From NCBI GenBank assembly GCA_910584495.1, contig CAJUAR010000029.1, forward strand, positions 1 to 31,061: a stretch of 31,061 bases of DNA, in the 5' to 3' direction. The DNA is from an uncultured Muribaculaceae bacterium (lineage in GTDB: Bacteria; Bacteroidota; Bacteroidia; Bacteroidales; Muribaculaceae). Shown piece after piece: positions 25,185 through 31,061 of the stretch. The notes under the pieces were generated by a model, which searched no databases, was not told the origin of the DNA, and worked only from the letters and a program-made list of their open reading frames with translations. Position numbers and translations under genes: made by a program. The number at the start of each line of letters is the position of its first letter. The first letter of the stretch is position 1.

Positions 25185-26579
25185 ATGAAAAAATATATGT
25201 TCATAGCTCTGGGCGCGATGCTTGCAGCTTCTTGCTCGGAAAACAATGAACCTACACTTGCTGAGAACGGGAAAAACATCGACCTGAGTGTCAGCAACAC
25301 CGTGGTATTGTCGCGTACGACGACTGACGAAACAAACAATGTCATAAAAACATCCTTCGTTGCCGAGGACCAAATCGGTGTTTCGGCTACCGGCGGCGCA
25401 CAAGCTGTCAACGTGCTCTATAAAGTAAGTGCCGACGGCGAGAAACTTCAATCTGCCACTCCTATAGCCACCACTGCTGATGCTGCTCTGCAAGCCTACA
25501 CTCCCTATCAGGAAGGCACAACTGCTGATATAAACTTCGTGGTGAAGGCCGACCAGACCACAGTCCAAAACTTCAATGGCTCGAACTTTATGACCGCCAA
25601 TGCAAATGTAACGTTCAATAACCCCATCGCAAGTCTGTCGTTCACACCCCGTGGCGCTCTGGTGCGTGTCGAAATGGCCGGCTATCTCGGAGCAACAGCT
25701 ACTGCTGTGTCACTCTGCGGAATGAAGCCCGGCATCAGCTGGACCGCAAGCTCCGACGCTGTGCAAACTACAGGCGATGCTGTCGACGTGAAGATGCACA
25801 AGGTGGCTGACAAAAGTGTGTTCATGGCTTTTGTTCCGGCTCAAAGCTCGACAGCCAATACTCCTTTGTTTGCCATCACCATAGGCGACAATGAATATGT
25901 ATACACTCCCTCAAGTGCCATTGAATTCAAAGGCAATACTGTGAAGCGCTTCAAACTCACTGTCAATGCCGATCAGTCAGTCAATATTGAATCGAGCGTT
26001 GTCAACGGAACTGAGTGGACAGAGGAAGCCGAGATTACTGGCGACGGCGAAATTACACGCCGCGTTGTGGAGCTCATTTCGGATGCTGAAGGCAACTTCC
26101 AGGGCAAGACACTGGCCACTGCCACTGGTCTGCAGGGCACAACTGAAGGTTGGAATGCATTGATAGCGAATGATGCAGCTACTGTCGAAATTATAGGTGA
26201 AGAAGCTGTGCTCACAACAAATAGCGGAAGTTGGTATCAGCGTGCTCTTGTTTTCCGCACCCCCGACGGCAAAGGAACACCGAAAAAATACCAGCTCAAA
26301 TTTGATGTGAAAGGCGGAACAGACTTTCAGGTTGCTGTGATGCGAGGCCAGACAAAAGATGTAACGGGTAATATTTTCTTTTCCGTTGCCGGTGAAACTA
26401 AAGCAAAGGTGGAAAAGAGCGGAGCCGACTATACGACGAAAACTCTTGAGGTAGATCTTTCGACAATGGTAGGCGGCGAAGCAGATTTCAGTACCGGAAT
26501 TAATATTGTGTTCTATGCCAAGGACAGCACTGCCGACCAGACCCACTACTTCAGGAATGTAAGTTTCAAGGAACTCTGA
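25185..26579 (+). CDS. Fimbrillin-like lipoprotein C with C-terminal beta-sandwich domain (PUL2)
   Basis: Paralogue of the previous gene with the same architecture, 464 residues. The lipobox AASC is followed by SENNEP (acidic). The fimbrillin-like part has FVAEDQIGVSATGG, ALQAYTPYQEG, ASLSFTPRGALVRVEMAGYL and ends NGTEWTEEAEITGDGE. The C-terminal domain (about 290-464) contains GWNALIANDA, KKYQLKFDVKGGTDFQVAVM and ends HYFRNVSFKEL, again jelly-roll-like. The two proteins are similar in plan but diverged in sequence, so they may bind different parts of one glycan. The 37-base gaps hold no promoter. Confidence 0.8.
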   Translation: MKKYMFIALGAMLAASCSENNEPTLAENGKNIDLSVSNTVVLSRTTTDETNNVIKTSFVAEDQIGVSATGGAQAVNVLYKVSADGEKLQSATPIATTADAALQAYTPYQEGTTADINFVVKADQTTVQNFNGSNFMTANANVTFNNPIASLSFTPRGALVRVEMAGYLGATATAVSLCGMKPGISWTASSDAVQTTGDAVDVKMHKVADKSVFMAFVPAQSSTANTPLFAITIGDNEYVYTPSSAIEFKGNTVKRFKLTVNADQSVNIESSVVNGTEWTEEAEITGDGEITRRVVELISDAEGNFQGKTLATATGLQGTTEGWNALIANDAATVEIIGEEAVLTTNSGSWYQRALVFRTPDGKGTPKKYQLKFDVKGGTDFQVAVMRGQTKDVTGNIFFSVAGETKAKVEKSGADYTTKTLEVDLSTMVGGEADFSTGINIVFYAKDSTADQTHYFRNVSFKEL

Positions 26580-26616
26580 CAGAGGCAGGTTTCATCTCAA
26601 CCTCCGCTATTGATAC

Positions 26617-28926
26617 ATGATCAAACAATTGTTCACTATAGCGACTCTTTTCCTGGGCTCGGCAGTATTGCCGGCCCAGGAATTGAGTTTCGACCATCTT
26701 TCTCACGACTTCGGATTGATTTCCGAGGCCGACGGCAAAGTGAGCCACGACTTCAGGTTTACCAACACCGGTACGGCTCCTTTGCTGATTGAGGACGTTA
26801 TAAGCGGCTGCGGATGCACCGCTGCAAAATGGTCGGACAAAGCGTATGCTCCGGGGCAGAGTGGTGTGGTGCGTATCACATATCATCCCGACGGACGCAA
26901 GGCCGAGAACATTTCCATTGTGTCCGAAGTGTTCAGTAACGCCGGCAAGCCCGTGGCTCTAACCATAGAAGGGCGTGTGGAACTTGCACGTCATTCCTAT
27001 GTCAATTTCTTCGACCCCTCGCAGGGTGAACGTGCCAATACGCCGGCCCCGGTTCCGGCCGATGATTATGAGCGCGTTCTCGACAAGGTGCGCACACAGA
27101 TTTTTGCTTCCATTGCCCTCGAAACCCTCGACAAAAACGCCACATCGCTGATGAAGATGATGACCCCTGAGGGAACATGGCCCGAAATTGACTATGCTTG
27201 TCGTTTCCGCACTAACTGGGACCCTCTAAAGCATCTTAACAATGTCAAGCGCATGTGTACGGCCTTTGCCAACCCGCAGTCGGCGTTCTATGGCCACCCT
27301 GTGCTGTTTCGCGCCATCGACACTTCGATACGAGCTTGGAACAAACACAAGCCCTCGTCGTTCAACTGGTGGTATAATCAGATTGCGGCTCCAAAGCTTA
27401 TGGGCGATATTCTTGCCCTTCTCGAAGGTGCTCCCCAAAAGCCGTCACGGAATGTGCTTCAGGGTTTGATGGACATGATGGCGGCAAGCAATCCTCGCGA
27501 CTGGACTGGTGCCAACAAGCAGGATATTGCCATTCATCATCTTGTACGAGGCTGTGTGCTCAAAAACGATTCGATTGTCAGCGCGAATGTCGACGAAATT
27601 TTCGAGCCTGTGCGCATAACCGACTTCGAAGGTATACGCGAAGATTTGTCCTATCAGCAGCACCGCCGTCAGCTATACATCGGCGGCTATGGCACGGTTT
27701 TCATCGACAACATTTCGAAAATTGCTCCAATGCTTGTGGGCACCCGCTATGCAATGTCGGACGAAAAACTTGAATTATTCTCGCGTTTTGTTCGCGAAAC
27801 CTATCTAAATGTGTTTAGAGGCCACCACATGGACTTCAGTGTGTGTGGTCGATCGGTGACGCGTCCCAAAATGCTCGATGCCGGAGCAAACGAAGCTTTC
27901 TTTGCTCGGATGAGCGCGCTCGACCCTGCCCATGCCGAAGACTACGCTTTGGCGGCTCGTCGTTTTGCGGGAAATAATCCGGGTGTAGGGCGTACGGCGC
28001 GTAACACGCTGTTCTATACCTCGGACTACATGTTGCACAATCAGCCGCGATATGACTTCTCGGTGCGTGCAGTGTCGAAAAACACTTGCCGGTCGGAGAG
28101 CGGAAACGGTGAAAACCTTCTGGGGCTTTACTTGAGCGAAGGGGCTACTTGCATACGTGTCGCCGGAGACGAATACACCGATATTTTCCCCGTTTGGGAA
28201 TGGGACCGAATTCCCGGAACAACTCTGCCCCCGGGCGAGAAAAACAATCCTCACGAGTGGGGTGTCGACGGATGCTCCGACTTTGTCAAGGGTGCTTCCG
28301 ATGGCACGCACGGGGTGATGGCCTACGCTATGGACGACTATGGGGTGAAGGCACGCAAGGCTTGGTTTATGTTCGACCGCGAAGTGGTGTGCCTCGGTGC
28401 GGGTATTTCGGGCGACAGCCTGGCCACAACCCTCAACCAGTGCCGCCTTTCGTCTGAAGTCTATATGGTCAAGGATGGAACAACGACCCGCCTGGCGCCG
28501 CAATCATGCTACTCCGGGCCCTTCAAAGGCTATGTATGGCAGGGCAAAGTGGCTTATTTCATTCCGGAAGAAGCCAATGTCGAACTTCGCAATACTAACC
28601 AGACGGGTAATTGGTCGCGAATCAACTTCAACCAGTCGAGCGAGCTGCTAAGCTTGCCGGTGTTCAATTTTGCAATAACACATGGCGACAAGGCTGTGGA
28701 CGGTAAATATGCCTACGTTGTGATTCCAGGCTTAGCATCGCCTATGGCAATAGAACACCTCAATCCCGACGATATTGAAATTGTGGCTAATACACCCGAG
28801 TGCCAAATTGTGGCTAACAAACGTCTTGGGCTGGCAGGAGCAGTGTTCTATGCTCCGGGCAGCGTGAGCTGGCAAGGTCACACTTTCAGCTCCGATGTGC
28901 CCGATGTCAAACTGTTCCGTTTCTGA
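26617..28926 (+). CDS. DUF1573-PL8 polysaccharide lyase fusion (PUL2)
   Basis: Secreted lyase of 769 residues; Sec signal ends at LPAQ (about 21), with no lipobox, so probably periplasmic. Residues about 23-125 are a DUF1573 Ig-like domain (FDHLSHDFGLI, FRFTNTGTAPLLI, SGCGCTAAKW). The rest is polysaccharide lyase family 8: FNWWYNQIAAPKLMGDILAL and all key residues of chondroitinase AC-type enzymes: Asn300 (TGANKQD), His349 (SYQQHRRQ), Tyr358 (GGYG), Arg412 and Arg416 (GRSVTR), Glu494. The spacings His-Tyr 9, His-Arg 63 and Arg-Arg 4 equal those I recall for F. heparinum chondroitinase AC (H225, Y234, R288, R292). PL8 acts on hyaluronan, chondroitin or xanthan by beta-elimination. The fusion is unusual. 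It is the last gene of PUL2; no clear terminator follows. Confidence 0.93.
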   Translation: MIKQLFTIATLFLGSAVLPAQELSFDHLSHDFGLISEADGKVSHDFRFTNTGTAPLLIEDVISGCGCTAAKWSDKAYAPGQSGVVRITYHPDGRKAENISIVSEVFSNAGKPVALTIEGRVELARHSYVNFFDPSQGERANTPAPVPADDYERVLDKVRTQIFASIALETLDKNATSLMKMMTPEGTWPEIDYACRFRTNWDPLKHLNNVKRMCTAFANPQSAFYGHPVLFRAIDTSIRAWNKHKPSSFNWWYNQIAAPKLMGDILALLEGAPQKPSRNVLQGLMDMMAASNPRDWTGANKQDIAIHHLVRGCVLKNDSIVSANVDEIFEPVRITDFEGIREDLSYQQHRRQLYIGGYGTVFIDNISKIAPMLVGTRYAMSDEKLELFSRFVRETYLNVFRGHHMDFSVCGRSVTRPKMLDAGANEAFFARMSALDPAHAEDYALAARRFAGNNPGVGRTARNTLFYTSDYMLHNQPRYDFSVRAVSKNTCRSESGNGENLLGLYLSEGATCIRVAGDEYTDIFPVWEWDRIPGTTLPPGEKNNPHEWGVDGCSDFVKGASDGTHGVMAYAMDDYGVKARKAWFMFDREVVCLGAGISGDSLATTLNQCRLSSEVYMVKDGTTTRLAPQSCYSGPFKGYVWQGKVAYFIPEEANVELRNTNQTGNWSRINFNQSSELLSLPVFNFAITHGDKAVDGKYAYVVIPGLASPMAIEHLNPDDIEIVANTPECQIVANKRLGLAGAVFYAPGSVSWQGHTFSSDVPDVKLFRF

Positions 28927-28976
28927 GCCACGGAGCCACGGCAAAACGGTGTTTTCTCAAAAAGCAGTCTCTATTG

Positions 28977-29007
28977 TTTGGCTTGTCGATAATAATTTGT
29001 AACTTTG
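28977..29007 (+). promoter_or_regulatory. Promoter of tpiA
   Basis: An exact Bacteroidetes housekeeping promoter: TTTG (28977-28980), 19 bases, TAACTTTG (29000-29007). It predicts a start near 29014 and a leader of about 30 bases to the tpiA ATG. This marks the end of PUL2 control. Confidence 0.85.
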
Positions 29008-29046
29008 CAAATTGAAAGACAAAAACACTCTACATAACATATAGAA

Positions 29047-29802
29047 ATGAGAAAAAACATCGTTGCAGGCAACTGGAAAATGAACACCACTGTTTCCGAA
29101 GGTGTTGCCCTTGCCAAAGAAGTGAGCGAAGCCGTAAAGGCCGCTAATCCCAAGTGCGAAGTTGTTATCTGCACTCCCTTTACCCATCTGTGCCCCGTTG
29201 CCGGCGTTATCGATACTGCCGTGCTCGGTCTTGGTGCTGAAAACTGCGCCGACCACGAAAAAGGCGCTTACACCGGCGAAGTTTCGGCTGCTATGGTTGC
29301 AAGCACCGGTGCCACACACGTAATTCTGGGTCACAGCGAACGTCGTCAGTACTATGGCGAAACAAGCGAAACCCTCCGTGAAAAAGTTGCACTTGCCCTT
29401 GCTAACGGCCTGACTCCCATCTTCTGCATTGGCGAAGTGCTTGCCGAACGCGAAAACGGAACTTTCAACGAAGTGGTTGCTAAACAGGTGGAAGAAGGTC
29501 TCTTCAACCTCAGCGCCGAAGACTTTGGCAAAATCGTACTTGCCTACGAACCCGTATGGGCTATCGGCACAGGCAAAACTGCAACAGCCGAGCAGGCCGA
29601 AGACATGCACGCTTGGATCCGCAGCGTGATTGCCGGCAAATATGGCAAAGAAGTGGCCGAAAACACATCAATCCTCTACGGCGGCAGCTGCAAACCTTCC
29701 AACGCAGCCGAACTCTTTGCAAAACCCGATGTTGACGGCGGCCTCATTGGCGGTGCTGCACTCAAGTGCGCCGACTTCATGGGCATTGTCAATGCTTTCT
29801 GA
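29047..29802 (+). CDS. tpiA: Triosephosphate isomerase
   Basis: Glycolytic enzyme that interconverts dihydroxyacetone phosphate and glyceraldehyde 3-phosphate in the cytosol. The product is 251 residues, the standard length. All active-site elements are present: N9 and K11 in GNWKMN, His96 in LGHSERR, Glu168 in AYEPVWAIGTGKTA, and the phosphate-binding YGGSCKP and GGLIGGAAL loops. The start at ATG 29047 places GNWKMN in its usual place. It has its own strong promoter (28977-29007) and is followed after 57 bases by the SPOR gene, a common Bacteroidales arrangement (tpiA-SPOR-folE). Confidence 0.99.
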   Translation: MRKNIVAGNWKMNTTVSEGVALAKEVSEAVKAANPKCEVVICTPFTHLCPVAGVIDTAVLGLGAENCADHEKGAYTGEVSAAMVASTGATHVILGHSERRQYYGETSETLREKVALALANGLTPIFCIGEVLAERENGTFNEVVAKQVEEGLFNLSAEDFGKIVLAYEPVWAIGTGKTATAEQAEDMHAWIRSVIAGKYGKEVAENTSILYGGSCKPSNAAELFAKPDVDGGLIGGAALKCADFMGIVNAF

Positions 29803-29822
29803 GTATAAACTTTTTTAGACCG

Positions 29823-29848
29823 GGGTGCTGCAGCTTGCTGCGGCACCC
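29823..29848 (+). other. Hairpin between tpiA and the SPOR gene
   Basis: GGGTGCTGCAGC (29823-29834) pairs with GCTGCGGCACCC (29837-29848) with one T-G wobble; the innermost C-G pair probably opens to a CTTG loop. No T-run follows; a T-run (29811-29816 area) lies before it instead. It is probably an attenuator-like or stabilising structure, not a full terminator. Confidence 0.5.
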
Positions 29849-29859
29849 TCTCATTACCT

Positions 29860-30357
29860 ATGTCGAAATTCTTTTTGAGCATACTTGCCATGGCTGTCGC
29901 CACGCTATCTGCCGTAGCGCAGACCGTGCCGACCTCTATTGTGGAACACATCGAGGCCGAAGGAAACATACGCATCTTCCAGCCCGCGGCTCTGCTGCCT
30001 CTGCTCGAGGCTGTCAAAGCCTCCGAACCCGCTGCCGAAACCGAAAGCGGCAATCCACGCAGTAAAACCGCAGCAAGCCAGCATGGCACCCGCTGGGGAT
30101 ACCGTGTGCAGATTTTCGACGATAATAACCCGCGCACAGCCCGCCAAGAAGCCGAACGCAGGCATGCACTCATGGCGAAGGACTTTCCGCAAATTAAATC
30201 GTATGTAACCTTCAATTCGCCATATTGGCGTGTGAAGGTTGGTGATTTCCGCAGCCGTTCGGAGGCCGAGGCCGCTATGGCCGAGTTTCGACATGCTTTC
30301 CCGTCGATGGCTGCTTATATGCGTATTGTGCGCGACAAAATCAATATCTTCGATTGA
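29860..30357 (+). CDS. SPOR-domain envelope protein
   Basis: 165-residue exported protein. A Sec signal ends near AVAQ (about 21), so it is periplasmic. A short region follows (IRIFQPAALLPLLEA), then a SPOR domain in the C-terminal half (about 80-158): GYRVQIFDDNNPRTA, ARQEAERRHALMAKDFP, YWRVKVGDFRSRSEAEAAM. SPOR domains bind denuded peptidoglycan at division sites. The stop TGA (30355-30357) overlaps the ATG of folE, so the two are translated together. Partners are not evident from the window. Confidence 0.88.
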   Translation: MSKFFLSILAMAVATLSAVAQTVPTSIVEHIEAEGNIRIFQPAALLPLLEAVKASEPAAETESGNPRSKTAASQHGTRWGYRVQIFDDNNPRTARQEAERRHALMAKDFPQIKSYVTFNSPYWRVKVGDFRSRSEAEAAMAEFRHAFPSMAAYMRIVRDKINIFD

Positions 30358-30944
30358 TGACAATAGAAGACGAACAGAAACAAAGTGCCGCTATCGATGC
30401 CCTGGCTTCGCACATCCGCTCAATTATCGAACTTCTGGGCGAAGACCCCGGGCGCGAAGGTCTGGTGAAAACGCCAGTGCGCGCAGCCAAGGCTCTTTGG
30501 TATGCCACAAATGGCTACCGTATGGAGCCGGGAGCCATCATGTCTCAGGCTCTTTTCGAACACGAGGGCTCTCAGCTTGTGGTGGTTAAGGATATTGAGT
30601 ACTATTCGCTGTGCGAACACCACATTCTGCCGTTTTTTGGCCATGTGTCGGTGGGCTATGTCCCCGACGGCAAAATAGTGGGGCTGAGCAAGCTGGCTCG
30701 TATTGTCGATGTTTTTGCCCGCCGTCTGCAGGTGCAGGAGAGGCTCACAGCCCAAATTTGCCGGCAGGTGCTCGACGACGTGGGCGCAAAAGGCGTTATC
30801 GCTGTGTGCTCCGGGCAGCATCTATGCATGAAAATGCGCGGTGTCGAAAAGCAGGATGCAATCACAACAACTATGCATTATAACGGTGTGTTCGAAAACG
30901 ACCCCGCGCTGCGTGCCGAGTTTTTGGCCGCTATCCGACAGTAA
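30357..30944 (+). CDS. folE: GTP cyclohydrolase I
   Basis: Cytosolic enzyme that converts GTP to 7,8-dihydroneopterin triphosphate, the first step to folate or tetrahydropterins. It has 195 residues from ATG 30357, which overlaps the SPOR stop; a TTG three bases earlier is not needed. The zinc ligands are visible: Cys86 and His89 in SLCEHHILPF, and Cys157 in SGQHLCM. The family motifs GREGLVKTPVRAAKAL, GKIVGLSKLARIVDVFARR, LQVQERLT and TTMHYNGVF are all present. It is the last gene of the tpiA-SPOR-folE unit and is followed by nine T and an intrinsic terminator. Confidence 0.98.
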   Translation: MTIEDEQKQSAAIDALASHIRSIIELLGEDPGREGLVKTPVRAAKALWYATNGYRMEPGAIMSQALFEHEGSQLVVVKDIEYYSLCEHHILPFFGHVSVGYVPDGKIVGLSKLARIVDVFARRLQVQERLTAQICRQVLDDVGAKGVIAVCSGQHLCMKMRGVEKQDAITTTMHYNGVFENDPALRAEFLAAIRQ

Positions 30945-30966
30945 CAAATTTTTTTTTAGAAATTAT

Positions 30967-31002
30967 AAAGTCCGACAACTTGCGAGGTTTGCCGGACTTT
31001 TT
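30967..31002 (+). terminator. Rho-independent terminator after folE
   Basis: AAAGTCCGACAA (30967-30978) pairs with TTGCCGGACTTT (30989-31000) with a single A-C mismatch and a 10-base loop. The T-rich 3' arm runs into TT (five consecutive T at 30998-31002). It lies 22 bases after the folE stop. Confidence 0.85.
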
Positions 31003-31003
31003 G

Positions 31004-31061
31004 GTGGTTCGCCCGACATGGGCATAATCTAACGGGTGCAAGTCCCGAGCGCGCCCCGATA
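31004..31061 (+). mobile_element. Probable 5' end of a group II intron (cut by the window edge)
   Basis: Directly after the folE terminator the sequence reads GTGGTTC, then a GCCC/GGGC hairpin (31011-31014 with 31020-31023), then AATCTAACGGGTGCAAGTCC with a CGGG/CCCG hairpin (31033-31036 with 31044-31047). This order (GTG-, GCCC-x-ATGGGC, TCTA-, GGGTG-AAGTCCC) is how I recall many bacterial group II intron domain I 5' ends. The reverse transcriptase would lie beyond the window. The exact 5' base is uncertain, since GTGCG or GTGYG is more usual than GTGGT. Confidence 0.5.

Noticed and set aside
29823..29848. Terminator after tpiA
   Set aside because: The stem is strong but no T-run follows it, and the T-run lies on the upstream side; it is kept only as a hairpin.
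1..31061. CRISPR array, tRNA or rRNA genes
   Set aside because: No regularly spaced repeats and no tRNA- or rRNA-like segments were seen; the gaps are short and are accounted for.

Overview
The window looks like a chromosomal segment of a Bacteroidales bacterium. Evidence for this is two SusC/SusD outer-membrane systems, a hybrid two-component regulator (HTCS), SusE/SusF-like and fimbrillin-like lipoproteins, promoters of the Bacteroidetes TTTG/TAnnTTTG type, and gene starts without clear Shine-Dalgarno sequences. Codon use is fairly GC-rich in coding regions while gaps are AT-rich. A Muribaculaceae-like gut commensal is plausible, but the genus is not shown by the sequence.

Layout. (1) 1-2265: housekeeping block on the + strand: the 3' part of mgtE (Mg2+ transporter), a small unknown membrane-anchored protein, and comF. 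(2) 2485-9747: polysaccharide utilisation locus 1 (PUL1), a SusC-SusD-SusE-SusF-like surface capture set with no enzyme inside the window, closed by a strong terminator. (3) 9833-13888, - strand: a 1351-residue HTCS regulator whose kinase phospho-acceptor His and receiver phospho-acceptor Asp are both replaced, although the reading frame, ATP-binding lobe and AraC DNA-binding domain are intact. (4) 13889-14084: an AT-rich divergent regulatory gap with a palindrome, two identical 11-bp direct repeats 22 bp apart, and a promoter. (5) 14085-28926: PUL2, nine genes in tight + strand order: GH88 unsaturated uronyl hydrolase, SusC, SusD (with an in-frame TGA), a DUF5017-like lipoprotein, a beta-helix pectate-lyase-like lipoprotein, three fimbrillin-like lipoproteins (two with an extra C-terminal domain), and a DUF1573-PL8 lyase fusion. 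(6) 29047-30944: tpiA, a SPOR-domain protein and folE, then a terminator. (7) The last ~58 bases look like the 5' end of a group II intron.

How PUL2 probably works (inference from families): surface lipoproteins and SusCD capture and import a uronic-acid-containing glycan. The PL8 enzyme, and perhaps the beta-helix protein, cleave it by beta-elimination to give 4,5-unsaturated ends, and the GH88 hydrolase removes the unsaturated uronic acid. The divergent HTCS, whose proposed binding repeats sit next to the PUL2 promoter, is the likely regulator. No sulfatase is present in the window, so a non-sulfated glycosaminoglycan-like substrate such as hyaluronan or unsulfated chondroitin is favoured but not proven.
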